40,642 nt of DNA from a virus: IMG/VR virus record IMGVR_UViG_3300009130_000061, positions 1-40,642 of that record; one strand, 5' to 3'. Positions 33,249 to 40,405 of the stretch are shown one piece after another. How positions within the stretch are numbered: position 1 is the stretch's first letter; each line of letters opens with the position of its first letter. The position numbers and the translations under genes are program-made. A model generated the notes under the pieces. It saw only the letters and a list, made by a program, of their open reading frames with translations. It was not told where the DNA came from and made no database searches.

Positions 33249-33638
33249 ATGAATAATGATCTATTAACTGTTGCTGCTCTTGGATTTGTGGCGGGTTTTA
33301 TTGTAAAATCCATCATCCATGGATGGAAAGCATTTTCTGCAAGCGGCAGCTTTGTCCAAGCCATGGGATATAAAGTGTTAACACTTGTGGGGACGACTGT
33401 TTATAAAATGTCCTATGTTGATCAGTTATGTATAATGATGGCTCAAAGCGCGGGCGAAACCGAAGAAGCAAAAAAAATAAGAATCCAATATCAAGAAGAG
33501 TTTGAAGAGTGGAAAAAAGAAATTGTTGAGGATTTTATAAGCAATTACCCAGAAGAATACCGCTGGCAACTAGAATTTGAGGATTGGAAAGGGATGATGG
33601 AGGAGTTGACTCATATATATAAAGAGAACAAGGTATGA
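33249..33638 (+). CDS. Single-span membrane protein of unknown function
   Basis: A 129-aa protein. An N-terminal hydrophobic segment, LLTVAALGFVAGFIVKSII (~5-23), is a single membrane span or anchor. The rest (~55-129) is soluble, highly charged and rich in Trp, Glu and Lys (EEFEEWKKEIVEDFI, WQLEFEDWKGMMEEL). The long charged domain probably faces the cytoplasm. Promoter placement fixes the start. No family is recognised. It heads a run ending with the endolysin. Confidence 0.65.
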   Translation: MNNDLLTVAALGFVAGFIVKSIIHGWKAFSASGSFVQAMGYKVLTLVGTTVYKMSYVDQLCIMMAQSAGETEEAKKIRIQYQEEFEEWKKEIVEDFISNYPEEYRWQLEFEDWKGMMEELTHIYKENKV

Positions 33639-33641
33639 CCT

Positions 33642-33992
33642 ATGAGCAGCGAACAGGGCACAACTACTACCTCGGAAGATCAACGCCGAGAGTTTGTTTT
33701 AGATTTCATTAGACAGAAATCTTTAATAACAATAAAGGACAACCTCATCCTTTCAGAAAAGGTATTTGTTATTAATGCCGTTTTAAGGTGGTGCTACGAA
33801 AAAGCCCATCAAAAGCAAATGACTCCCGCTTTATGGGGGAAATATAAAAAAATGATCGCTCAATATGTCGCTGGTGTGGTGGATATCGAGTGGACAGATA
33901 ACAATTTTAAAATAATAGAGGTGCCAATTGAAAATGACAAGCCCAAACCAAGAAGAAGAAAACAAAGAACAAGACGAACCGATCCCGAATGA
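33642..33992 (+). CDS. Small basic-tailed protein of unknown function
   Basis: A 116-aa protein with AAGG 11 nt upstream. The core is helical (EFVLDFIRQKSLITI, VINAVLRWCYEKAH), and the last 20 residues are strongly basic (KPKPRRRKQRTRRTDPE), suggesting nucleic acid or membrane-phosphate contact. It overlaps the ClpP-like gene by 59 nt. No family recognised. Confidence 0.65.
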   Translation: MSSEQGTTTTSEDQRREFVLDFIRQKSLITIKDNLILSEKVFVINAVLRWCYEKAHQKQMTPALWGKYKKMIAQYVAGVVDIEWTDNNFKIIEVPIENDKPKPRRRKQRTRRTDPE

Positions 33993-34593
33993 TATCTTGT
34001 TTCTCCCTGAACTTTTCGGTTCTGAGCCTAAATCTCGTTTACTTGGTTTATATGGTGAAGTAAACGAAGATCGTTGCAAGACAGTCGCGTCGGGCTTGTA
34101 TTATTTCCGGGACACTGGCTTCACTGAAGAAACCATTGAATGCGAAGAAGACGAAGAATCCATCGTTAAAACCTCTTATCTCCCAATTGATTTCATGATT
34201 TCAACCGAGGGTGGCAGTGTTCCTGATATGTTCGCTTTATATGATTGTATGCGTGATGTGAGAAAAGACTGCCAGATTAATACCTTTGGCGTTGGCCGAG
34301 TGATGTCAGCAGGTGTTCTTATTTTGGCTGGCGGAACTAAGGGCAACCGCAAAATTGGAAGGCATTGTAGGTTAATGCTTCATGCAATAACTGGTGGCCA
34401 ATTTGGTTCCCTTAAGGAACTGGAAGTTGATCTTCGGGAAGTAAAATGGTATCAGGCTCAGTATGTTAAAGCATTAATGGAAGAAACGAATCTAACTGAG
34501 AAGCAGATAAGAACTATCTTTCGTAAGAAAACGGACACATATTTTGATGCAGAGCAAGCACTTAAGTGGGGAATCGTAGATGAAATTATTTAA
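33934..34593 (+). CDS. ClpP-like serine protease
   Basis: A 219-aa protein; ATG at 33934 with GAGGTG upstream is preferred over a TTG six nt earlier. The ClpP fold is visible: LLGLYGEVNED, FMISTEGGSVPDMFALYDCM (oxyanion region), GVGRVMSAGVLIL with the nucleophile Ser125, and RLMLHAITGG with His150. DTYFDAEQALKWGIVDEI follows, where ClpP has the catalytic Asp and 'EA..YGLVD'; an Asp is present near 199. A 10-15 residue acidic insert (ECEEDEESIVK, 69-79) precedes the GGS strand. It would degrade peptides, alone or with host ClpX/A; Clp-binding residues cannot be judged. Some phages use ClpP-like enzymes for maturation, but no maturation gene lies nearby. Confidence 0.85.
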   Translation: MTSPNQEEENKEQDEPIPNDILFLPELFGSEPKSRLLGLYGEVNEDRCKTVASGLYYFRDTGFTEETIECEEDEESIVKTSYLPIDFMISTEGGSVPDMFALYDCMRDVRKDCQINTFGVGRVMSAGVLILAGGTKGNRKIGRHCRLMLHAITGGQFGSLKELEVDLREVKWYQAQYVKALMEETNLTEKQIRTIFRKKTDTYFDAEQALKWGIVDEII

Positions 34594-35353
34594 TGATATC
34601 TGCGAGTTCTTAATTAAAGCAAAGCAAGATCCATCAGTCTATCGTCGCAAAGCCACTGAGCGAGAGGCAACCAAAACAACGGTCGATTCGGGTCAGTTTA
34701 TTATAGCCAACGGAGGAGAGCATCCTATCGACTGGGACAGAGTAGTCCCATTCACTCGACCAGAAGGACTTCTATTGCCCAAAAGTTGCTATAAAAGGGC
34801 AAAAAACGGAAGAAAACCCACAATGCTGGTGTCTCATTGGGATGTTTGCTTATCATCCAAAAGTTGCTTTAATATACTAAAAAAACGCAAGCTATCGGTC
34901 CATTTCTTAATTGATAACGATGGCACCATTTATCAATTAATGGACTGCAACAATATTGGTTTCCACGCCGGAAATAGAAAAGTTAATAATAACAGTATTG
35001 GTGTGGAAATATCCAATGCTTATTACCCCAAATATCAAAATATATATCGCTCCAGAGGTCATGGAGCCCGACCAATCTGGAAAGACGTTAAAGTCCACGA
35101 TCAAACGCTTGAACCATTTCTCGGATTTTATCCCGTACAGCAACAAGCATTCCAGGCACTCGCTAAAGCGTTGCACAAGGTGTATGACATTCCCCTTGTT
35201 ACACCCATGAAAGATGATGAACCTTCAAAGACTATAGTGCCAGCAGTATACAAGGGCACTTACAAAGGTGTTGTAAATCATTATCATGTTACAAAAAGAA
35301 AAATTGACTGCGCTGGCTTTGAGTTAGATAAACTTTTAAAAGAAATCGCTTGA
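34580..35353 (+). CDS. N-acetylmuramoyl-L-alanine amidase (endolysin)
   Basis: A 257-aa Amidase_2-type protein, overlapping the ClpP-like gene by 14 nt, with GGGGA before the ATG. Zinc ligands are expected at VSHWD (His86), at HYHVTKRKIDCAGF (~234-247; His and Cys as in T7 lysozyme), with HFLIDNDGTIYQLMD, GFHAGNR and SIGVEIS as family hallmarks. It cleaves the bond between MurNAc and L-Ala in peptidoglycan at lysis. No signal peptide or wall-binding domain is visible, so a holin or other release path is needed. A coiled-coil/TM protein at 37.0 kb is a candidate. Confidence 0.9.
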   Translation: MKLFNDICEFLIKAKQDPSVYRRKATEREATKTTVDSGQFIIANGGEHPIDWDRVVPFTRPEGLLLPKSCYKRAKNGRKPTMLVSHWDVCLSSKSCFNILKKRKLSVHFLIDNDGTIYQLMDCNNIGFHAGNRKVNNNSIGVEISNAYYPKYQNIYRSRGHGARPIWKDVKVHDQTLEPFLGFYPVQQQAFQALAKALHKVYDIPLVTPMKDDEPSKTIVPAVYKGTYKGVVNHYHVTKRKIDCAGFELDKLLKEIA

Positions 35354-35378
35354 CAAACCCATAAGTCGGTGTTATACT
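35350..35378 (+). promoter_or_regulatory. Sigma70-type promoter for GroEL
   Basis: Consensus TTGACA (35350-35355), 17-bp spacer, TATACT (35373-35378). The ATG at 35386 is 7 nt after the -10 box: leaderless mRNA predicted. No CIRCE-type inverted repeat or heat-shock sigma box is seen. Confidence 0.88.
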
Positions 35379-35385
35379 TCTACAT

Positions 35386-36954
35386 ATGAAACATTTTGAA
35401 TCTGGTCGCCAACTCAATGAAAAGATTATGGTTGGCGTAAATAAACTCGCCGACGCTGTGGGGGCTACTCTTGGTCCACGCGGACGCAACGTCATCCTTA
35501 AAGGCAACAATACCAAACCTATCATTACTAAAGATGGTGTGACTGTTGCAAAATTCTTCGATTTAGAAGATCCTATCGAGAATCTTGGAGTGCAAGTTAT
35601 AAAGCAAGCATCCGAATCGACCAACAATACGGCAGGAGATGGCACAACCACTTCAACGGTTCTCTCTCGTGCTATTCTAGAGAAAGCCCAGATGCATCTT
35701 TCAACAAATGTATCTCCTATCGAATTAAAACGAGGCATCGACACCGCAATTTTAACAATTATTGAGGAATTGAGAGAAAAGGCCAAACCTGTTTCAACCC
35801 AAGAGGAAATTGAACAAATTGCTACCATTTCTGCAAATGGTGACAAAGGTATTGGTAAACTAATCGGCGCAGCCGTAGATCAAGTCGGCAAAGATGGTGC
35901 AATTACAATTCAAGAAGCTAAGTCCAATGAAACTTCTTTAGAATTAACTGAAGGTTTTAGATTTGACTCTGGCCTATTAGCTAACGCCTTCATTACTGAT
36001 GAGCGACGTGGCGCGATGAGGCATGAAGACTGTCTTATCTTGGTTACAGATAAAAACATTACAACTATTGATGAAATCTTGCCAGTTCTTGAGATCGCCG
36101 CCCGTGATGGCCGACCACTTATCTTAATCGCCGAAGACATTTCAGGCCAAGCACTAGCAGCGATGATAATGAACGCGATGAAAGGAGCCATGAAAGTTGC
36201 AGGCATCAAAGCCCCACGCTATGGTGAAGAACGAAGAAACATTCTGTCGGACTTATCGATCTCTACCGGCGCAACGTTCATTTCTCGTGAAAGCGGAATA
36301 CAATTTCGTTCCGTTAAGTTGGAGCATTTTGGCACAGCCACCACCGTCGAGGCGGGCAAAGCATTTACCACCATTGTTGGCGGCAATCAAGATGACGAGG
36401 CAGTTGAAAAGCGAATTGAAGATCTTAAGTCTCAAATTGAATCCGAAGAAAGTTTAAATATATGCGAAAAGATTCAAGAAAGAATTACTCGGTTGGCATC
36501 TGCCATCGCAATCATTAAAGTCGGTGGCTTGACCGAGGTTGAGATGATTGAAAAGAAACATCGTGTTGAAGATGCGCTTGAGGCAGTTAGTTCCGCACAA
36601 CAAGAAGGGATTATACCCGGAGGTTCTTCTGCTCTATTACGAGTTGCCCGTAAAATAAATATTGAGACAGAAAACAAGGAACAACAACTCGGAGTAGAAA
36701 TTATAAAGGAAGCGATTAAAGCACCATTTAGAAAGATGGTGTTAAATGCTGGGCTGTCACCGGATATTTATTTAGAAAAAGTAGAAAACCATACCAATCC
36801 TGATTCTGGATTAAATGTGACCACTGGTGAGATTGTTAACATGTATTCTTATGGAATTATTGATCCATTTAAGGTCGTGCGTTGTGCTCTTGAAAATGCG
36901 GCGTCTGCTGCATCAACACTGCTTTTAACCGATCACGCGATTGTGGAGGAATAA
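35386..36954 (+). CDS. groEL: GroEL-type chaperonin (complete)
   Basis: A 522-aa protein close to full length (E. coli 548). ATP-binding LGPRGRN and GDGTTTSTVL (~85-94) match GroEL, as do RVEDALEAVSSAQQEGIIPGG (~390-411; the catalytic Asp of RVEDAL is present) and the end INMYSYGIIDPFK-like block TGEIVNMYSYGIIDPFKVV with LENAASAAS. The apical domain (~190-370) is present. The C-terminus stops at HAIVEE and lacks the GGM repeat tail that lines the GroEL cavity. It could fold phage virion or replication proteins. The GroES-like gene at 16.1 kb may be its lid. Phage-encoded GroEL is known but rare. Confidence 0.95.
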   Translation: MKHFESGRQLNEKIMVGVNKLADAVGATLGPRGRNVILKGNNTKPIITKDGVTVAKFFDLEDPIENLGVQVIKQASESTNNTAGDGTTTSTVLSRAILEKAQMHLSTNVSPIELKRGIDTAILTIIEELREKAKPVSTQEEIEQIATISANGDKGIGKLIGAAVDQVGKDGAITIQEAKSNETSLELTEGFRFDSGLLANAFITDERRGAMRHEDCLILVTDKNITTIDEILPVLEIAARDGRPLILIAEDISGQALAAMIMNAMKGAMKVAGIKAPRYGEERRNILSDLSISTGATFISRESGIQFRSVKLEHFGTATTVEAGKAFTTIVGGNQDDEAVEKRIEDLKSQIESEESLNICEKIQERITRLASAIAIIKVGGLTEVEMIEKKHRVEDALEAVSSAQQEGIIPGGSSALLRVARKINIETENKEQQLGVEIIKEAIKAPFRKMVLNAGLSPDIYLEKVENHTNPDSGLNVTTGEIVNMYSYGIIDPFKVVRCALENAASAASTLLLTDHAIVEE

Positions 36955-36979
36955 GGAATTTCCCCTACTACTTACTACC

Positions 36980-37261
36980 GTGAGTGCGCTTGAACAACAG
37001 ACTATTGCCGAATTATCTACACGAGTAGAATTTTTGGAAGACAAAATAATGGATGCTTTGGAGGTTGTTAAAGAAAATCAAGAGCGTATGTGTGTGGACA
37101 TCGCAAAAATCAAAGAAGCAGTATATAATCCAGATCAAGGACTTTATGCACGATTAAGAATTCTTGAAGAAGAAAGTAAAAGCAGGGCAAAATTTTTATG
37201 GATTCTCCTTTCAATGGGGATCGGTTCCATAGGCACTGCTCTTATGTCACATTTAAGTTAA
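36980..37261 (+). CDS. Coiled-coil protein with a C-terminal membrane helix (holin-like candidate)
   Basis: A ~93-aa protein from a GTG at 36980; a TTG at 36941 within groEL is an alternative, and neither has a strong ribosome-binding site. Residues ~5-45 form a charged coiled coil (STRVEFLEDKIMDALEVV), then YARLRILEEESKSR and one membrane span FLWILLSMGIGSIGTALM near the end. A helix followed by a terminal span resembles XhlA-type hemolysin/holin accessory proteins, which sit beside amidases in phages. Here the amidase is one gene away (groEL between). Function is inference. Confidence 0.6.
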   Translation: MSALEQQTIAELSTRVEFLEDKIMDALEVVKENQERMCVDIAKIKEAVYNPDQGLYARLRILEEESKSRAKFLWILLSMGIGSIGTALMSHLS

Positions 37262-37278
37262 TTAATAATTTATTTTGC

Positions 37279-37307
37279 TTGACACTTCCTTATCATTATG
37301 TTATTAT
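37279..37307 (+). promoter_or_regulatory. Sigma70-type promoter at 37.3 kb
   Basis: Consensus TTGACA (37279-37284), 17-bp spacer, TATTAT (37302-37307). Start expected near 37314, a short leader before GAGGG (37321-37325). Confidence 0.8.
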
Positions 37308-37336
37308 TATAAGCACAAATGAGGGAACCGTCAAAA

Positions 37337-37993
37337 ATGTCACAAGATTCATCTAGTAATTACCCTACACCTGAAACAAAACTTCAATTTAGAATAGAAA
37401 AAATCCTTAAAGAACCTCTTAATGAGAGCACCCGACAATTTCTTGAGTCGGTCTATGCTTACTATAAAAAGAGTGGCGACTTAACCGAAAAACAATTATC
37501 AGCATTTGAAAAGATAGAAAGTCGATTTTCCCCTCAAGAAAAGTTAAAATTTGAATCTTGGAAACAAGATTATGCGGAACATTACAAAGCCGATGCCCTT
37601 ATAATCGCTCAATATTATGCCAAAACTGGTTATTATGTAAGTCTTGCTGCTAAAATTATGGAAGATGAAACCTTTGTGCCCAACAAAAAAGATTTTATGC
37701 GTATGTATACCAACAAATATGCTCAAAAAGTCATCGTTGCAACTCACCAAACTCCTAAATTTGCTGTAGGAGACATGGTACAACTGCGAGCAACGATAGG
37801 AAAAGCTTGGCAAGACAAACACCAGAAAAAGCTAAAATTAAGAAAATGTTTTGTTCTGGAAAACGATCTTCTTGTGGTCAATGCAGTCAACGGAGCAAAA
37901 AGATATAGAGTGCTGCCCTTGGGTAGTTCTGATATACTTGAGATTGATGAAAGATTTTTAATGAAACCCGACAAAAGGGGAAGGAATTCATAA
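37337..37993 (+). CDS. Phage protein of unknown function
   Basis: About 218 aa from the ATG at 37337, chosen because GAGGG lies about 11 nt upstream; an in-frame ATG at 37319 is closer to the promoter but has no ribosome-binding site. The N-terminal ~80 residues are charged helices (FRIEKILKEPLNESTRQFL, LTEKQLSAFEKIESRF). The C-terminal ~80 (PKFAVGDMVQLRATIGKAW ... KCFVLENDLLVV) look like a small beta-barrel of an SH3/KOW type. No family is recognised. It starts the last block, before the MORC-like gene. Confidence 0.65.
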   Translation: MSQDSSSNYPTPETKLQFRIEKILKEPLNESTRQFLESVYAYYKKSGDLTEKQLSAFEKIESRFSPQEKLKFESWKQDYAEHYKADALIIAQYYAKTGYYVSLAAKIMEDETFVPNKKDFMRMYTNKYAQKVIVATHQTPKFAVGDMVQLRATIGKAWQDKHQKKLKLRKCFVLENDLLVVNAVNGAKRYRVLPLGSSDILEIDERFLMKPDKRGRNS

Positions 37994-38367
37994 TGAAAGT
38001 AGTAGTAAGTTATGCTTGTGACTTGGAAGACATTCCACAAAACGCAAGCGAATTGTTAAACAATTTAACGGAGCAGTTTTATACTGCGGAAAGAATTTTG
38101 GATGAAGCCATCGAACAATCATGCGACAATTCAGTTCCTGCCGCTATGGAAACTATCGATGATCTTCGTCAGATATTGGCAAAGATCGATTTGCGGTTGA
38201 TGGACTGCTCAAGTATTCTTGCGGGATATTCTAAAACAAATGCAGACATTAGACTCGGACATGTTCCAAATCAAGTGGCGCAAGGTACACAAGAAGTTGT
38301 TCCACAAGATATTCTAAGCGCAGTGGGAGATACACATGTTAATTCAGAAAAAAACCAAAATGATTAA
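37993..38367 (+). CDS. Small helical protein of unknown function
   Basis: A 124-aa protein with AAGGGGAAGGA before the ATG, which overlaps the upstream stop. The first ~90 residues are helical (ASELLNNLTEQFYTAERIL, IDDLRQILAKIDLRLMDCSS) and the last ~30 are polar. No motif recognised. The next gene overlaps it by 32 nt. Confidence 0.65.
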   Translation: MKVVVSYACDLEDIPQNASELLNNLTEQFYTAERILDEAIEQSCDNSVPAAMETIDDLRQILAKIDLRLMDCSSILAGYSKTNADIRLGHVPNQVAQGTQEVVPQDILSAVGDTHVNSEKNQND

Positions 38368-38614
38368 ATTAGTTGAAGTAGTTGAGAGTGATGGACATTA
38401 TAATCTCCGCGAGATTGTTTTAAACTCTGCTCACATTATTTCAATGGTTGGTGACAACTTCAGTGCAGGTCTTCACGCGAATGGCAAGCTACCAGAAGGG
38501 CTCCATGAGGCGCAACAATTTTCTAAAGTTGCTTTAGCAAACGGTAAAGAAATTACTGTTGTCGGTAGTCCTGATATGCTGGGGCAAAAAGTAAAAAATA
38601 TTCTTCATGGGTGA
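38336..38614 (+). CDS. Small beta-rich protein of unknown function
   Basis: A 92-aa protein; the ATG at 38336 has GGGAGA 5 nt upstream, so it is preferred to the ATG at 38360. From residue 9 it reads MIKLVEVVESDGHYNLREIV, then NSAHIISMVGDN, VALANGKEITVVG and a final helix. This is a small strand-rich fold distantly like FlbD-type proteins, a loose resemblance only. Function unknown. It ends about 10 nt before a promoter. Confidence 0.65.
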   Translation: MLIQKKTKMIKLVEVVESDGHYNLREIVLNSAHIISMVGDNFSAGLHANGKLPEGLHEAQQFSKVALANGKEITVVGSPDMLGQKVKNILHG

Positions 38615-38624
38615 TTTTTTTTGC

Positions 38625-38655
38625 TTGACATAAGGGTTTTTATATGAGATACTAT
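38625..38655 (+). promoter_or_regulatory. Sigma70-type promoter for the MORC-like gene
   Basis: Consensus TTGACA (38625-38630); the -10 is GATACT at 17 bp (38648-38653) or TACTAT at 19 bp (38650-38655). A leader of ~20 nt with AAGGAGAG precedes the ATG pair at 38679/38682. Confidence 0.7.
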
Positions 38656-38678
38656 ACACATCAAACAAAAGGAGAGTC

Positions 38679-40352
38679 ATGATGACCGCATTTAATACTT
38701 TTTCAACCACTTCTAAACCTATTGTGCCCTTGGTTCCGAGTTCTTTCCCGGTGCCAAACGTTGGGTTGTCCCCCAGTTATCAACTCCCTGATGCGCTGCG
38801 CCATAATCCACCAGGAGCCGATTTCGTCCGTTTTACTGATTGGATAGGAGATTATGACACGACCATGAAACAATTCTCAGCTACATACACTAACCCCATC
38901 GAGAGGTTCAGTGAATTAGGTGATAATGCTTATGACGCTGACGCAAAGAAGTTTTCTATAGATATAAAAATGATTAATGAAGAACCTATGTTGTGCTTCA
39001 CCGATAACGGTAAGGGCATGATGCCAGCAATCATGCAATTACGCTTCTTTCAGGCGCGAAATATTACACGGGAACAACGAGGCCAACATACTTTAGGAGC
39101 CAATGGGGTCGGCGCAAAGGGAGCACTATACGGTCTGGGTGACAAAGTTGATGTAATTAGTAAGCCTAACGGTGCCCCAGATTGTTTTGTTATAGGAAGA
39201 AATTATAAAGGGTTAGTCCGATGGGATTGTCCCGTATCTAAACTATTAAACCCTAGTCACGGAGAATTATATAGGCAAGTTAAAGCTATTTGGGATTCTT
39301 GCGGACCTCAAGCTGATCATGGCACTTTAATAATGGTTAGAGATTTACGCAAAGGTTTCCAGAATTTATATTCGTTTCCAGCAAATACCACGCACTTTCG
39401 TGATGCGGTAGCATCTGGACTAGGATTGGTTTATGACAGGTTGTTAAGCGACAAATTTCAAATCACTGTTTGTGATAAAACTATAAGTCGCGCCGATATT
39501 ACTAAAGGCGGAACTCATTTAACAGATTATGATGAAGAATTCGAGATAATAGATCCTGAGACAGATAAGAAGGTTGTGTTTAGAACTCAATTGTGGCAAT
39601 TCTCTACAAGGATTAAAGACGACCATAATCGCTTAATTTATTGGAGGAATAGCAGGTTTATAGGAAGTGGCATTCGCAGTATTTTTCGCACCAAAATTAA
39701 TAATCAGCAGGAATTTGAGAAAATACAACTCCATGTTTTTGTTAAAGATAATGCTGATGGGCTTTTAAATATTCAAACCAACAAAACAGTTGATGGTTCT
39801 AAACAGGCTCATAAGTCATTTCAGGCGGAAATCCGGAGTCGCTATAAAGCAGCATTTGATGAAATTGCGCCCACTGGCAAAAAAGATTCTGAAGAAGAAA
39901 GCTTACAAAAGGCATTAGCGCACAGCAACGAGGTAAAAGATACAGCACTTGCACAAGTGGTTAAAGGTTTTACCGGGTTTGCTCTTGACGGAGGAGTGGA
40001 GGATTTTACCAAACCGATACCCAAAAGACTGGGAGGAAGTGCTATTCAATATGATAAGCCCGATAAGGAATATAAGCCGAAAGATACGCCTTTTGAATTG
40101 AAGGTAGAATGCGCTTTCCTTGATCATTTACGCCCCGTCGAGTTTGACAAAAAGATTTTACGCGGAAATCGTCTAGAAGTGTCCATGACAATTAATCTGA
40201 GAGATCCTTTAAATCAAGAGATCTTTACGTCTAAAGTAAAGTATGTTAAGGGGAAATTGGCTACTCAACGCCGTGAAGAACTGTTACGTTGGCTTCTCTT
40301 AGAAGAAGACGAGGGTTGTGAGAAATTGGAAAAGTGCTGGGCACAAGAATAA
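38679..40352 (+). CDS. MORC-like GHKL ATPase
   Basis: A 557-aa protein. The N-terminal GHKL ATPase motifs follow MORC proteins: ERFSELGDNAYDAD (~75-88; Asn and Asp bind Mg-ATP), LCFTDNGKGMM (~104-114, N-box/G1-like) and TLGANGVGAKGALYGLGDKV (~139-158, ATP lid). Further on, DHNRLIYWRNSRFIGSGI (~307-324) resembles the MORC 'YhNnRlI' S5-domain segment. Residues ~385-460 are helical and charged. GHKL/MORC ATPases clamp DNA and compact it; prokaryotic relatives occur in restriction systems. MutL, gyrase B and Hsp90 are less likely because the 'DNA.DA' and lid forms fit MORC best. AAGGAG is 4 nt from the ATG at 38679 and 7 nt from that at 38682; the latter may be used. Confidence 0.82.
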   Translation: MMTAFNTFSTTSKPIVPLVPSSFPVPNVGLSPSYQLPDALRHNPPGADFVRFTDWIGDYDTTMKQFSATYTNPIERFSELGDNAYDADAKKFSIDIKMINEEPMLCFTDNGKGMMPAIMQLRFFQARNITREQRGQHTLGANGVGAKGALYGLGDKVDVISKPNGAPDCFVIGRNYKGLVRWDCPVSKLLNPSHGELYRQVKAIWDSCGPQADHGTLIMVRDLRKGFQNLYSFPANTTHFRDAVASGLGLVYDRLLSDKFQITVCDKTISRADITKGGTHLTDYDEEFEIIDPETDKKVVFRTQLWQFSTRIKDDHNRLIYWRNSRFIGSGIRSIFRTKINNQQEFEKIQLHVFVKDNADGLLNIQTNKTVDGSKQAHKSFQAEIRSRYKAAFDEIAPTGKKDSEEESLQKALAHSNEVKDTALAQVVKGFTGFALDGGVEDFTKPIPKRLGGSAIQYDKPDKEYKPKDTPFELKVECAFLDHLRPVEFDKKILRGNRLEVSMTINLRDPLNQEIFTSKVKYVKGKLATQRREELLRWLLLEEDEGCEKLEKCWAQE

Positions 40353-40356
40353 ATAC

Positions 40357-40383
40357 TTGACGCTCCAATAACGGTGTTTACAT
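40357..40383 (+). promoter_or_regulatory. Possible promoter for the Hsp20 gene
   Basis: TTGACG (40357-40362) followed by an extended -10-like TGTTTACAT (40375-40383) at a shorter 15-bp spacing. Weaker than the others. GGAGG at about 40394 precedes the ATG. Confidence 0.5.
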
Positions 40384-40405
40384 TACACTCACGGAGGAAA
40401 ATAAT

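Noticed and set aside
35304-35332. TTGACT-17-GATAAA as a second groEL promoter
   Set aside because: Inside the amidase gene with a poor -10; the perfect TTGACA/TATACT pair 45 bp downstream is far better.
35289-35846. 185-aa open frame on the - strand over groEL
   Set aside because: Antisense to a clear, intact GroEL; no ribosome-binding site or recognisable motif. Shadow of GroEL codon usage.
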